In this document: positions 27,057 to 36,298 of the stretch, piece by piece | How positions within the stretch are numbered: position 1 is the stretch's first letter | Layout of the letters: the number at the start of each line of letters is the position of its first letter | Assembly (NCBI RefSeq): GCF_000719345.1 | Contig: NZ_JOFX01000007.1 | Location: 62,001-126,000, forward strand | DNA length: 64,000 nucleotides | Source: Streptomyces sp. NRRL F-2664 | GTDB taxonomy: Bacteria > Actinomycetota > Actinomycetes > Streptomycetales > Streptomycetaceae | Direction of reading: 5' to 3' | The notes under the pieces: model-generated | Databases searched by the model: none | What the model was told of the DNA's origin: nothing | What the model saw: only the letters and a program-made list of their open reading frames with translations | Position numbers and translations under genes: made by a program

Positions 27057-28810
27057 CAGTACTTACGCTCCATCGGCTGGTAGCGGGTCGTGACGACCGG
27101 CTTGTAGTCGAGCCGGACCGAGTCCGAGCCGTCGGCTCCGACCTCGCGGTACGCCATGGTGTGGCGCATGAAGTTGACGTCGTCGCGGTTGGGGTAGTCC
27201 TCGCGGTAGTGACCACCGCGGGACTCCTTGCGCGCCAGGGCGGACACGGCCATGACCTCGGCCAGGTCGAGCAGGTTGCCCAGCTCGATGGCCTCCAGCA
27301 GGTCCGTGTTGAAGCGCTTGCCCTTGTCCTGGACGGACACGTTCTTGTAGCGCTCGCGCAGCTCCGCGATCTTCTCGACCGCGGTCTTGATGGTCTGCTC
27401 CGTGCGGAACACCATCACGTTCGCGTCCATCGTCTCCTGGAGCTCCAGGCGCAGGTCGGCGACCCGCTCCTTGCCCGTGGAGTTGCGCAGGTGCTCGACG
27501 AGGTCTGCCACCAGCTGCGCCGGGTTCTCGGGGAGTTCGACGAAGTCGTTCTCGGCCGCGTACCGGGCGGCGGCGATGCCGGAGCGCTTGCCGAAGACGT
27601 TGATGTCCAGCAGCGAGTTGGTGCCCAGGCGGTTCGCGCCGTGCACCGACACGCACGCGACCTCGCCGGCCGCGTACAGGCCCGGGACGACGGTGGTGTT
27701 GTCCGCCAGGACCTCACCCTCGACGTTGGTCGGGATGCCGCCCATGGCGTAGTGCGCGGTGGGCTGGATCGGGATCGGGTCCGTGTACGGCTCGATGCCC
27801 AGGTAGGTGCGCGCGAACTCGGTGATGTCCGGGAGCTTGGCGTCCAGCTGCTCCGGCGGCAGGTGGGTCAGGTCCAGGTACACGTGGTCGCCGGCGGGAC
27901 CGCAGCCGCGGCCCTCGCGGATCTCGGTGTAGATGGAGCGCGAGACGACGTCACGGGACGCGAGGTCCTTCATGACCGGCGCGTACTTCTCCATGAAGCG
28001 CTCGCCGTCCTTGTTGCGCAGGATGCCGCCCTCACCACGGGCGCCCTCCGTCAGCAGGATGCCCATGCGCCAGATGCCCGTCGGGTGGAACTGGAAGAAC
28101 TCCATGTCCTCCAGCGGCAGGCCGCGGCGGTAGCAGGCCGCCTGGCCGTCACCCGTCAGGGTGTGCGCGTTGGAGGTCACCTTGAAGAACTTGCCGGTAC
28201 CGCCGGAGGCGTAGATGACGGCCTTGGCCTGGAACACGTGGATCTCGCCGGTGGCGAGCTCGTACGCGACCACACCGGCCGACTTCTTGACGCCGTCCTC
28301 CTCGACCAGGAGCTGGTCCAGGACGTAGAACTCGTTGAAGAACTCCACGCCCTCCTTGACGCAGTTCTGGTACAGCGTCTGGAGGATCATGTGACCGGTG
28401 CGGTCCGCGGCGTAGCAGGACCGGCGGACCGGCGCCTCGCCGTGGTTGCGGGAGTGGCCGCCGAAGCGGCGCTGGTCGATGGTGCCGTCCGGGGTGCGGT
28501 TGAACGGCAGGCCCATCTTCTCCAGGTCGAGGACCGCGTCGATGGCCTCCTTCGCCAGGATCTCGGCGGCGTCCTGGTCGACCAGGTAGTCACCGCCCTT
28601 GACCGTGTCGAAGGTGTGCCACTCCCAGTTGTCCTCCTCCACGTTGGCCAGCGCGGCGGCCATGCCGCCCTGCGCGGCGCCCGTGTGGGAGCGGGTGGGG
28701 TACAGCTTCGTCAGGACGGCGGTGCGGCTGCGCTTCGTCGCCTCGATGGCGGCGCGCATGCCCGCGCCACCGGCGCCGACGATGACGGTGTCGTACTTGT
28801 GGATCTTCAT
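27056..28810 (-). CDS. sdhA: Succinate dehydrogenase flavoprotein subunit
   Basis: Oxidises succinate to fumarate with covalent FAD at the inner face of the membrane. The protein has 584 residues. VIVGAGGAGMRAAIEA (FAD), the flavin-linking His in PTRSHTGAAQGG, FGGHSRNHGEAPVRR, HPTGIWRMGILLTEGARGEGG and HGANRLGTNSLLD are all present. The ATG at 28810 matches the normal N-terminus (MKIHKYDTVIVGAG). It lies 23 bases after sdhD and overlaps sdhB by one base, so the four genes are one transcript. Confidence 0.97.
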   Translation of the reverse strand: MKIHKYDTVIVGAGGAGMRAAIEATKRSRTAVLTKLYPTRSHTGAAQGGMAAALANVEEDNWEWHTFDTVKGGDYLVDQDAAEILAKEAIDAVLDLEKMGLPFNRTPDGTIDQRRFGGHSRNHGEAPVRRSCYAADRTGHMILQTLYQNCVKEGVEFFNEFYVLDQLLVEEDGVKKSAGVVAYELATGEIHVFQAKAVIYASGGTGKFFKVTSNAHTLTGDGQAACYRRGLPLEDMEFFQFHPTGIWRMGILLTEGARGEGGILRNKDGERFMEKYAPVMKDLASRDVVSRSIYTEIREGRGCGPAGDHVYLDLTHLPPEQLDAKLPDITEFARTYLGIEPYTDPIPIQPTAHYAMGGIPTNVEGEVLADNTTVVPGLYAAGEVACVSVHGANRLGTNSLLDINVFGKRSGIAAARYAAENDFVELPENPAQLVADLVEHLRNSTGKERVADLRLELQETMDANVMVFRTEQTIKTAVEKIAELRERYKNVSVQDKGKRFNTDLLEAIELGNLLDLAEVMAVSALARKESRGGHYREDYPNRDDVNFMRHTMAYREVGADGSDSVRLDYKPVVTTRYQPMERKY

Positions 28811-28833
28811 TGGTTTCGCCTCAGCCCCGTTGC

Positions 28834-29316
28834 CTAGCGGATGTTCGGGTCGAAGGTGAAGATCACCAGCGTGCCCAGAAGGATGGTGAACACCGTGGCG
28901 GTGTAGAGCAGGCCCTTCAGCCACAGCCGCGTGTTGGCGCGCTCCGCGTAGTCGTTGATGACGGTACGCAGGCCGTTCGCGCCGTGCAGCATGGCCAGCC
29001 ACAGCATCAGCAGGTCCCAGACCTGCCAGAACGGGGACGCCCAGCGGCCGGCCACGAAGGCGAAGCCGATCTTGGAGACGCCGCCGTCGAGCACCAGCTG
29101 GATCAGCAGGTGGCCGATGACGAGGACGACGAGCACGATGCCCGAGAGGCGCATGAAGAGCCAGGCGGCCATCTCGAAGTTGCCGCGGGTCGAGCGGGGC
29201 GTCTTGCCCGTGCGCTTGCGCGGCGCCTCGATGTACGGCGCGGGGTTGTCCACGTCGTAGAGGGAAACACCCTCCACGTCGCCGATCGCCTTGGCGGAAG
29301 AAGTGTCAGAGGACAT
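28834..29316 (-). CDS. sdhD: Succinate dehydrogenase membrane anchor subunit
   Basis: A 160-residue anchor with three helices (about 47-70, 92-115 and 132-152) after a ~45-residue soluble N-terminus. The haem-ligand-like His occurs in GHLLIQLV and MLHGANGLRTVINDYAERAN carries the typical quinone-site residues. The ATG at 29316 is chosen over the GTG at 29325 because the GGGAAG ribosome site is too close to the latter. The gap to sdhC is five bases. Confidence 0.9.
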   Translation of the reverse strand: MSSDTSSAKAIGDVEGVSLYDVDNPAPYIEAPRKRTGKTPRSTRGNFEMAAWLFMRLSGIVLVVLVIGHLLIQLVLDGGVSKIGFAFVAGRWASPFWQVWDLLMLWLAMLHGANGLRTVINDYAERANTRLWLKGLLYTATVFTILLGTLVIFTFDPNIR

Positions 29317-29321
29317 GCGCG

Positions 29322-29702
29322 TCACTTCCCGAACAGTTCAGCGGCTGCGTGGCCGAGCACGGGGTAGAGGGCCCCGACCATCAGCACGACCCAGATCCCC
29401 ACGACCCACCAGAGCATCGTCTTCTGGTGGCGCGGGCCCTTGGACCAGAAGTCCACGGCGATGACACGGAGACCGTTGAGCGCGTGGAAGAGGATGGCGG
29501 CCACGAGGCCGTACTCCAGCAGCGCGACGATCGGAGTCTTATAGGTAGCCACGACATCGTCGTACGCCTCGGGGGAGACGCGGACGAGAGCGGTGTCGAG
29601 GACGTGTACGAACAGGAAGAAGAAGATGAGGACGCCGGTGACTCGATGAGCCACCCAGGACCACATTCCTTCCCGGCCGCGGTACAACGTTCCAGCCGGC
29701 AC
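29322..29702 (-). CDS. sdhC: Succinate dehydrogenase cytochrome b556 subunit
   Basis: A 126-residue cytochrome subunit. The family signature GREGMWSWVAHRVTGVLIFFFLFVHVLDT (Ser/Arg and haem His) opens the protein, and LLEYGLVAAILFHALNGLRVI contains the second conserved His. Three helices. The GTG at 29702 follows GGAGGG. It is the first gene of the sdh operon. The 152-bp region upstream (29703-29854) should hold the promoter. A TACGAT box (29792-29787, minus strand) is a possible -10, but I see no convincing -35. Confidence 0.93.
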   Translation of the reverse strand: MPAGTLYRGREGMWSWVAHRVTGVLIFFFLFVHVLDTALVRVSPEAYDDVVATYKTPIVALLEYGLVAAILFHALNGLRVIAVDFWSKGPRHQKTMLWWVVGIWVVLMVGALYPVLGHAAAELFGK

Positions 29703-29854
29703 GGAAAACCCTCCGGAAGCGGGGCGGGGGCCAGCCGGCTTCTTTGTCGGTCGGGCCCGGCCGGGTACGGTCCACCGGCCCCGGACATCGTAGCGACGAC
29801 TTGTCGGTTCCCTCGCGCGGGGTCCGGCTGTGTGATCAAACAGGCACGGACGGG

Positions 29855-30421
29855 CTATCCCACAGGGGCGAATAGCCCGATTTCGACCGTAGGTGCGCCG
29901 TCGGGGCGGGCCAGTCGGCGCGCCAGGTCCAGCAGGCGGGACTGTGCGACACGCCGCAGCTCGTCCGCGGAGATCGAGCGCTCCTCGTCCACCTCGTGCC
30001 CCATCCGCCGCCGGATCGCCCCCAGCAGCTGGTCGGCCCGCTCCTCCGGCGGGTGCCCGTCGAGGCAGATCACGAAGGCGTGCCCGAACTTCCGTTCGTA
30101 CTCCGCGCGGGCGGCGTCGAGCGCCAGCAGCGCGGCGTACGACGCCCCGTGGCCCAGCTCGGCCGAGTGCTCCGCGGCCAGCGCATCGGACAGGTCGTCC
30201 TGCGAGAGGTCGTAGGAGGCCTCGTCCGCGGCGGCGAGCAGGGCGTCGGCGTCGGGGTAGGGGCGGTGCGCCGCCACGCGGTGCGCCCAGCGGCGGCTGC
30301 CGCAGCACTGGAGGAGGGCGGTCCGGGCGGCCTCGGGGGCCAGGGCGTTGAACCGTGCCAGTCCGGAGCCGTGGGCGGGGTCGGAGCAGCCGCGGGCCTG
30401 TGCCGGAAGGGGGCTGGACAG
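29855..30421 (-). CDS. OHCU decarboxylase (ureide pathway), probable CTG start
   Basis: 2-oxo-4-hydroxy-4-carboxy-5-ureidoimidazoline decarboxylase, which completes uric acid breakdown to allantoin. SSPLPAQARG leads into LARFNALAPEAARTALLQCCGSRRWA, AAHRPYPDADALLAAAD and the family motif YERKFGHAFVICLDGHPPEE. No ATG or GTG lies where the family begins. The CTG at 30421 has GAGGAG seven bases upstream and gives 188 residues, so it is my preferred start. The only upstream Met (30592) would add an unlike Pro/Arg-rich stretch. No uricase gene is nearby, so the link to the rest of the pathway is not seen here. Confidence 0.82.
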   Translation of the reverse strand: MSSPLPAQARGCSDPAHGSGLARFNALAPEAARTALLQCCGSRRWAHRVAAHRPYPDADALLAAADEASYDLSQDDLSDALAAEHSAELGHGASYAALLALDAARAEYERKFGHAFVICLDGHPPEERADQLLGAIRRRMGHEVDEERSISADELRRVAQSRLLDLARRLARPDGAPTVEIGLFAPVG

Positions 30422-30781
30422 CGGGGGGCTCCTCGGGGCGTGGCTCGGGTGTGCCGCAACGCTATCGACGCCGGGCGGGGTGTGTCGTACCCGTGCGGGG
30501 ATTTCACTCGGAAGTGAGCCGAAAGGATGACGTGGGCGCCACGGACGGGCATGGTGGGATGCCCGGAAGGGGAGGGCGACCGAGGCCGCCACCCCCCACA
30601 GGAGAGGCCCCGGCCGCCATCCGTCACGGGCTCGTGCGACAAGCCCGTATCCCTGTCAGCGTCAGGGGTGCGTTTTGTGTCACACCTCGCTCCGCGCAGG
30701 ATTGGTTGCACGTTGTATCACTCGTGGACGAGAGGTGCTGGAAGGCCGTAACGTGCTGATTTGCGCCACACGTACAGGACA
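30422..30781. other. 360-bp intergenic region, no gene seen
   Basis: Divergent region between the decarboxylase and the sigma factor genes. It contains a small TCACT/AGTGA inverted repeat (30504-30517) and a TGTGTCACA palindrome near 30676. It should hold promoters for both genes, but I could not fix a convincing -35/-10 pair. Confidence 0.4.
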
Positions 30782-31552
30782 GTGAACGGGTTGGGGACTT
30801 TGCTGGGGGACGACGCGGAGCTGACCGCCGCGGTGCTCGCGGCACAGGACGGCGACGAGAACGCGTTCCGTGCTGTGTACCGCGCCGTGCACCCACGCCT
30901 GCTCGGTTACGTACGCACGCTCGTCGGGGACACGGACGCCGAGGACGTGACGTCCGAGGCCTGGCTGCAGATAGCCCGCGACCTCGACTCCTTCACGGGC
31001 GACGCCGACCGCTTCCGCGGCTGGGCCGCCCGCATCGCCCGCAACCGGGCCCTCGACCACATCCGCATGCGCGGCAGGCGGCCGGCCATCGGCGGCGACG
31101 ACACCGAGCTGACGGGCTGGGCGGCCGAGTGCGACACGGCCGGCGCGGCGATGGAGTCCCTCGACACCGGGCGCACGATGGCGCTCATAGCCCAGCTGCC
31201 CCAGGACCAGGCCGAGGCGGTCGTGCTGCGGGTGGTGGTCGGACTGGACGCCAAGAGCGCGGCCGAAACCCTGGGCAAGCGGCCGGGCGCCGTACGCACC
31301 GCCGCGCACCGGGGCCTGAAGAAGCTGGCGGAACTGCTCGCCGCCCAGGGCCCGGACAGCGGCTTCGAGGCGGCAGCGGGCACCGGCGCCAGGGCGGGCG
31401 TCACGGTCGGCCATAATGCCGATGGCCCTGCGTGGGACGGCGGAGGCGGGAGGGATCTCGACGCCGTCCCCGCACAGCGTGGCCGCAGCGGCAGCTACGC
31501 AGAACAAACCGGTGTGACGCATTCACGTTGGCGGACGCAGAAGGACATGTGA
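30782..31552 (+). CDS. ECF-type RNA polymerase sigma factor
   Basis: A 256-residue sigma factor. Region 2 is seen in AFRAVYRAVHPRLLGYVRTLVG, DAEDVTSEAWLQIARDL and RFRGWAARIARNRALDHIRMR. Region 4 is seen in MALIAQLPQDQAEAVVLRVVVGLDAKSAAETLGKRPGAVRTAAHRGLKKLA. A ~70-residue low-complexity tail follows. The GTG at 30782 fits the region 2 spacing, and a TTG at 30761 is the alternative. It overlaps the next gene by one base (TGATG), and that gene probably encodes its membrane-bound partner. Target genes are not visible. Confidence 0.9.
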   Translation: MNGLGTLLGDDAELTAAVLAAQDGDENAFRAVYRAVHPRLLGYVRTLVGDTDAEDVTSEAWLQIARDLDSFTGDADRFRGWAARIARNRALDHIRMRGRRPAIGGDDTELTGWAAECDTAGAAMESLDTGRTMALIAQLPQDQAEAVVLRVVVGLDAKSAAETLGKRPGAVRTAAHRGLKKLAELLAAQGPDSGFEAAAGTGARAGVTVGHNADGPAWDGGGGRDLDAVPAQRGRSGSYAEQTGVTHSRWRTQKDM

Positions 31553-32577
31553 TGGCCGACGAGCGCGACAGGTGGCTGGACGAGGCCGCGGCGGAAGCAT
31601 TCCTCAGCGGCGGACCGACGGAACCTGGGCGGCCCGCCGTCGACGCGCGCGCCGCGAGGGAGGCGGACCGGCTACGGGCCGCCCTGGACGCCCTCGCCGC
31701 GGTGGCGGCGCCGGCGCCCGCGGGCACGGAACTGCCCGGCGAGGGCCGGGCGGTGGACGCCTACCGCGCGGCGCGCGGCGCCGCGCGTCCCCACGTCGTG
31801 TCGGCCGCACCCGGCGGGTCCGCCGAGCCCCTGGTCGACCTGGGCCGCATCGTCCCTGCCTCCCCGCCCGCCCCCGCCCGCCGACGCGCACGGACCGTGA
31901 GCTTCGGCCTGGCCGCGGCCCTGGCGAGCGTCGCCGCCGGCGGGCTGGCCGCCGCGGCGGGCGCCGGGCTGCTGGACCGGGGCCGGCACGCCACCGCGGG
32001 GCCCGGGCCGGCGATGTCCGTCAGCGCCGGCGAGAGCCCGGTACCGGGCGTCGGCACCAGTGCCCCGACCCTCACCCCCAACCTGCTGCCCACCCCGCTG
32101 CCGGACGCCTCGAACCCGGCGTTCGCCCCCGTGGTGCCCTCGCCGGGCGCGGAGGGGCGCATGACGCCCGGCGCGTCGGCGGGCCCGGACGCCTCCGCCG
32201 GCGCGTCCACGACCGGTGGCGCCTCGGGCAAGGACCTCCAGGACGACCGGAGCGGCCCGGGCGACCGGGAGAGCGGCCGGGACGGCCTGGGCGCCGGAGA
32301 ACTCGGCAGGGACCGCCAGCGCGAGCAGGACAGTCGGCTCAAGGCGGACCTCTGCCAGGAGTACCGCAAGGGCCGGCTCGACGACGACCGCCGCGAGCGC
32401 CTCTCGCGGCTGGCCGACGGACTCCTGCGGATCCCCGCCTACTGCGCCGCCGTGCTGGACGGGGAGTCCGACGACACCGGGCGCCGCGACGCCCCGCTGG
32501 GGGGCGGGACGCTCCGGGCGCCGAGCCTGTCGCCCGCTGTCCCGGAGGGCTCGACGCCCCTGCGCGTCGGCCGCTGA
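31552..32577 (+). CDS. Membrane protein, likely partner of the upstream sigma factor
   Basis: A 341-residue protein. The cytoplasmic N-terminus (about 1-112) begins MADERDRWLDEAAAEAFLSGG. There is one helix (about 116-138, VSFGLAAALASVAAGGLAAAAG) and a long Pro/Ser/Asp-rich extracytoplasmic part. Near the C-terminus a charged helical segment (DLCQEYRKGRLDDDRRERLSRLADG) ends with a second Cys. It is translationally coupled to the sigma gene, as anti-sigma factors are, but the zinc anti-sigma HxxxCxxC motif is absent. It could be a non-zinc anti-sigma or a sigma-associated regulator. Confidence 0.78.
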   Translation: MADERDRWLDEAAAEAFLSGGPTEPGRPAVDARAAREADRLRAALDALAAVAAPAPAGTELPGEGRAVDAYRAARGAARPHVVSAAPGGSAEPLVDLGRIVPASPPAPARRRARTVSFGLAAALASVAAGGLAAAAGAGLLDRGRHATAGPGPAMSVSAGESPVPGVGTSAPTLTPNLLPTPLPDASNPAFAPVVPSPGAEGRMTPGASAGPDASAGASTTGGASGKDLQDDRSGPGDRESGRDGLGAGELGRDRQREQDSRLKADLCQEYRKGRLDDDRRERLSRLADGLLRIPAYCAAVLDGESDDTGRRDAPLGGGTLRAPSLSPAVPEGSTPLRVGR

Positions 32578-32807
32578 CACCTGCGCCGACCCGAGCGCCG
32601 ACCGGCCTGTAACACTTTTCGAACCGGTGACGCAGTACGTAGCGAGCCGACTGGTCATCGGCCGCGCATGAGCCGGGGTTCCCCCCGTACCCCTGGGCTC
32701 TGCGCAACCGGCGCGGGCGGGGCACGTTCCCCCGGCCCTGCCCGCGCCCTTTACTCCACCCGGTCGACGGGAGAGCCCGGTCGGCGGGACAGCCCGGCAC
32801 ACGGGAG

Positions 32808-32860
32808 AGGCCGCCTCCTGCGTGACATGCCGGACCGGCATGTTCCGAAGGAGACGGCCT
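32808..32860. terminator. Large imperfect hairpin, probable terminator
   Basis: Arms 32808-32833 and 32835-32860 match at 20 or more of 26 positions. The inner 9-bp stem ACATGCCGG/CCGGCATGT closes a GGACC-type loop. Its length is unusual for a plain terminator, so a protein-binding or RNA role is possible. Confidence 0.55.
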
Positions 32861-32918
32861 GAGATTCTTCCCGGCCCCCGGCCGGATGCGCGCTGCGGTC
32901 GGGTCCGGTCGCGCGGTC

Positions 32919-32939
32919 GGGGCCCGGATCCCGGGCCCC
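32919..32939 (-). terminator. Terminator after the L,D-transpeptidase gene
   Basis: A 9-bp GC stem GGGGCCCGG/CCGGGCCCC (32919-32927 / 32931-32939) with an ATC loop, 20 bases past the stop of the minus-strand gene. Confidence 0.6.
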
Positions 32940-32959
32940 CGGTACCACCCACTGCGGGC

Positions 32960-33832
32960 TCACCAGTAGACGACGACCTTGTCACCGACCTGCACCTCGT
33001 CGAAGAGCTTCGACAGCTTGCCCTTGTCCCGGACGTTCACGCAGCCGTGCGAGGCGCCGGCGTAGCCGCGGGCCGCGAAGTCGGCGGAGTAGTGCACCGC
33101 CTGGCCGCCGCTGAAGAACATCGCGTACGGCATGGGCGTGTGGTAGATCGTCGACGTCCAGTCCTTGGCCTTCCACCCCACGTTGAACACGCCCTCGCGG
33201 GTCGGGGTGTTCTCGGAGCCGAAGCGGACGTCCATCGTCGAGACGACCTTGCCGTCGATCATCCAGGCGAGGGTGCGGCTCTCCTTGCTGATGCACATCA
33301 CACGGCCGGTCATGCAGCGCGGGTCCGGCGCGTCGACCTCGTTGACGGTCGGCGGGCGCAGCTCGTCGGCGGTGGGCTTCTTGCTGGAGCTCTGGATCTT
33401 CTTCCAGGTCTTCTCGTCGACCCCGCCGGTCGCGTCCAGGCCGTTCTTCGCCTGGAAGGACTTCACGGCGGCCGTCGTCTTCGAACCGTAGAAACCGGTC
33501 GGCGCGACCGTCATCAGCTTGAGCTGCTTCAGGCGGGCCTGGAGCTCGCGCACCTGCTCGCTCTCGTCGCCGTTGGCCATGATCTGCTTCACCGAGGGCG
33601 AAGGGGAGGCCGACGGGGAGGCGGAGGCGGACGGCGAGGCCGACGGTGAGGCCGCACCGGGCTTGTCGTCTGCGGTCGGAGAGGTTTCGGGGGTGGCGCC
33701 CGCCGTGGGCGAGGACGGTGCCGCGGAGGAGGAGCCCGCGGACTCCGTCTTCTGCGGACCGCAGGCGGTCGCGGCGAGCGCGACGGCGGTGGCCACCCCG
33801 ATCGTGCGGATTATGACTCTCTGGCGCTGCAT
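32960..33832 (-). CDS. L,D-transpeptidase lipoprotein with peptidoglycan-binding domain
   Basis: Forms 3-3 cross-links in peptidoglycan. The product is 290 residues: lipoprotein signal (VALAATACG, about residue 24), a Ser/Pro/Ala-rich spacer (about 30-85), a PG_binding_1 domain ([35 protein letters not shown]) and a YkuD catalytic domain with HYSADF and the active-site SHGCVNVRD. The ATG at 33832 follows GGGGGA. Divergent from the mutase gene. A TAGATA box about 25 bases upstream could be the -10. Confidence 0.92.
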   Translation of the reverse strand: MQRQRVIIRTIGVATAVALAATACGPQKTESAGSSSAAPSSPTAGATPETSPTADDKPGAASPSASPSASASPSASPSPSVKQIMANGDESEQVRELQARLKQLKLMTVAPTGFYGSKTTAAVKSFQAKNGLDATGGVDEKTWKKIQSSSKKPTADELRPPTVNEVDAPDPRCMTGRVMCISKESRTLAWMIDGKVVSTMDVRFGSENTPTREGVFNVGWKAKDWTSTIYHTPMPYAMFFSGGQAVHYSADFAARGYAGASHGCVNVRDKGKLSKLFDEVQVGDKVVVYW

Positions 33833-34011
33833 TGCAGTCCCCCGGTTTCTACGTCGTGTATCTAGGTGATGCCTGGCGCGCGCGGAGAGTTGCACAGGGT
33901 TCCGGGATGTTGCGCCATTGTGACCAGCAACCGTCCAGGGCCTTACGAAGCGACGCGCGGGCAAGGTTCTACCAGCCCCGGGCACGGTTGCTCCACGGAG
34001 GACTTCGTCAC

Positions 34012-35592
34012 ATGGCACGTACGGAGAGCGGAATTCCGATCGAACCCGTCTACGGGCCGGGCGATCTGACGGAATGGGACCCGGGGGCCCAATTGGGTGC
34101 ACCGGGGGACTTCCCCTACACACGGGGGATTTATCCGACCATGTACACCGGTCGTCCCTGGACGATGCGGCAGTACGCGGGCTTCGGTACGGCCACCGAG
34201 TCCAACGCCCGCTACCGGCAGCTCATCGCGGGCGGCGGCACCGGCCTGTCCGTCGCCTTCGACCTGCCCACCCAGATGGGCCACGACTCCGACGCGCCGC
34301 TCGCCGCCGGCGAGGTCGGCAAGGTCGGCGTCGCCGTCGACTCGCTCGACGACATGCGGGCGCTGTTCGACGGGATCCCCCTCGACCGGGTCTCCACCTC
34401 CATGACGATCAACGCGCCCGCCGCGCTGCTCCTACTGCTGTACCAGCTCGTCGCGGAGGAACAGGGCATCTCCGGCACGCAGCTGACGGGGACGATCCAG
34501 AACGACGTCCTGAAGGAGTACATCGCCCGGGGGACGTACATCTTCCCGCCCGGCCCCTCGCTGCGGCTGACCGCCGACACCTTCCGCTACTGCCGCTCCG
34601 AGATCCCCCGGTGGAACACCATCTCCATCTCCGGCTACCACATGGCCGAAGCGGGGGCCTCGCCCGCACAGGAGGTCGCCTTCACCCTCGCCGACGGCAT
34701 CGCCTACGTCCGTACGGCCCTCGCGGCGGGGATGGCGGTCGACGAGTTCGCGCCCCGGCTCTCCTTCTTCTTCGTCGCCCGCACCACGCTGCTGGAGGAG
34801 GTCGCGAAGTTCCGGGCCGCCCGGCGGATCTGGGCCCGCGTCATGCGCGAGGACTTCGGGGCCCGCGACCCGAAGTCGATGATGCTGCGCTTCCACACCC
34901 AGACAGCGGGCGTCCAGCTCACGGCGCAGCAGCCCGAGCTCAACCTCGTACGGGTCGCCGTGCAGGCCCTGGCCGCCGTCCTCGGCGGAACCCAGTCACT
35001 GCACACCAACTCCTTCGACGAGGCCATCGCGCTGCCCACGGAGAAGTCGGCCCGCCTCGCGCTGCGCACCCAGCAGGTCCTGGCGCACGAGACCGACGTA
35101 CCGCACACCGTCGACCCCTTCGCCGGCTCCTACGCGGTGGAGCGGATGACGGACGACCTGGAGGCGGCGGCCCTGGACCTGATGCGGCGGGTCGAGGAGC
35201 AGGGCGGGGCGGTGGCGGCGATCGAGGCCGGCTTCCAGAAGGCCGAGATCGAACGGAACGCCTACCGCATCGCACGGGAGACCGAGAGCGGGGAGCGGGT
35301 GGTGGTCGGCGTCAACCGTTTCGCCCTGGAGCGCGAGGAACCGTACGCACCGCTGCGCGTGGACCCGGCCATCGAGGAGCGGCAGTGCGCGGCACTGGCC
35401 CGGCTGCGGGCGGAGCGCGACGGGGCGGCGGTGTCGGCTGCGCTCGGGGCGCTGCGGGAGGCGGCCGGAGGCACCGCGAACGTGCTGTACCCGATGAAGG
35501 AGGCGCTGCGAGCACGGGCCACCGTGGGCGAGGTGTGCGGGGCGCTGCGGGAGGTGTGGGGGGCGTACGAACCCACCGGTTCCACATGGTGA
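34012..35592 (+). CDS. Methylmalonyl-CoA mutase large (catalytic) subunit
   Basis: A 526-residue B12-dependent acyl-CoA mutase barrel domain, without the C-terminal cobalamin-binding domain (no DxHxxG). It needs a separate small subunit, not encoded here. Family marks are [61 protein letters not shown] and [14 protein letters not shown]. Tyr55 (RQYAG) and the Arg in [10 protein letters not shown] are, from memory, residues that separate methylmalonyl-CoA mutase from isobutyryl-CoA mutase (Phe/Gln), so methylmalonyl-CoA is the likelier substrate. The ATG at 34012 has GGAGGA upstream. Confidence 0.88.
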   Translation: MARTESGIPIEPVYGPGDLTEWDPGAQLGAPGDFPYTRGIYPTMYTGRPWTMRQYAGFGTATESNARYRQLIAGGGTGLSVAFDLPTQMGHDSDAPLAAGEVGKVGVAVDSLDDMRALFDGIPLDRVSTSMTINAPAALLLLLYQLVAEEQGISGTQLTGTIQNDVLKEYIARGTYIFPPGPSLRLTADTFRYCRSEIPRWNTISISGYHMAEAGASPAQEVAFTLADGIAYVRTALAAGMAVDEFAPRLSFFFVARTTLLEEVAKFRAARRIWARVMREDFGARDPKSMMLRFHTQTAGVQLTAQQPELNLVRVAVQALAAVLGGTQSLHTNSFDEAIALPTEKSARLALRTQQVLAHETDVPHTVDPFAGSYAVERMTDDLEAAALDLMRRVEEQGGAVAAIEAGFQKAEIERNAYRIARETESGERVVVGVNRFALEREEPYAPLRVDPAIEERQCAALARLRAERDGAAVSAALGALREAAGGTANVLYPMKEALRARATVGEVCGALREVWGAYEPTGSTW

Positions 35593-35637
35593 AACCGGCT
35601 GGACCGTCAGGTGCGTCCTCATGGGACACTCCTGCCC

Positions 35638-36288
35638 ATGCTGGGTGTCACCGATCTGCCGACGTACCTCGCCGGCCTCGTCCTGATCATTCTCCTGCCG
35701 GGACCGAACTCGCTCTACGTGCTGTCCGTCGCCGCCCGCCGCGGTGTGCGCACGGGCTACAAGGCCGCCGCCGGGGTGTTCACCGGCGACGCCGTGCTGA
35801 TGGCGCTCACCGCCGTGGGCGCCGGGGCGCTCCTCCGGGCGAGCCCGCTGGTCTTCACCGTGGTGAAGTTCCTCGGAGCCGGGTACCTGGCCTGGCTGGC
35901 CGTGGGCATGATGCGGGGCGCCTGGGCCCTGTGGCGCACGCGCCGGGAGCGCGACGACGCGGGGGACGCGGCCGGCGCCGACCCGGCCGAGAACGAGCGG
36001 CCCTACCGGCGGGCGCTGCTGATCAGCCTCCTCAACCCCAAGGCCATCCTCTTCCTGATGTCCTTCTTCGTGCAGTTCGTGGACCCGTCCTACGCCTATC
36101 CGGCGCTGTCGTTCCTCGTCCTCGGCGGTCTGCTGCAGACCGGCAGCTTCCTCTACCTGACGCTGCTGATCTTCGGCGGCACCCGCCTGGCGGAGGCCTT
36201 CCGCCGGCGCAAGCGGCTGTCGGCCGGGGCGACCTCGGCGGCGGGCGTGCTCTTCCTGGGCTTCGCGGCCAAACTCGCCACCGGCTGA
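35638..36288 (+). CDS. LysE/LeuE-family amino acid exporter
   Basis: A 216-residue membrane protein of the LysE superfamily: six helices, the family motif LPGPNSLYVLSVAARRGVRTGYKAAAGVFTGDA near residue 21, and SLLNPKAILFLMSFFVQFVDP in the second half. It probably exports leucine-like or other amino acids. The substrate is not fixed by sequence. The ATG at 35638 has GACACT seven bases upstream and no ribosome site, so the message may be leaderless. Confidence 0.9.
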   Translation: MLGVTDLPTYLAGLVLIILLPGPNSLYVLSVAARRGVRTGYKAAAGVFTGDAVLMALTAVGAGALLRASPLVFTVVKFLGAGYLAWLAVGMMRGAWALWRTRRERDDAGDAAGADPAENERPYRRALLISLLNPKAILFLMSFFVQFVDPSYAYPALSFLVLGGLLQTGSFLYLTLLIFGGTRLAEAFRRRKRLSAGATSAAGVLFLGFAAKLATG

Positions 36289-36298
36289 CACCCGTACA

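Larger units (their letters stand above)
32578..32959. other. 382-bp gap between convergent genes with two hairpins
   Basis: No gene is seen. A large imperfect inverted repeat spans 32808-32860 (AGGCCG, CTCCT and ACATGCCGG pair with CCGGCATGT, AGGAG and CGGCCT, with a 5x5 internal loop). A second stem follows at 32919-32939. Together they would stop transcription from both sides. Confidence 0.6.

Noticed and set aside
27161..28837. A 558-codon open frame on the plus strand opposite sdhA
   Set aside because: Antisense shadow of the strongly conserved sdhA gene; Val/Gly/Arg-rich translation without motifs.
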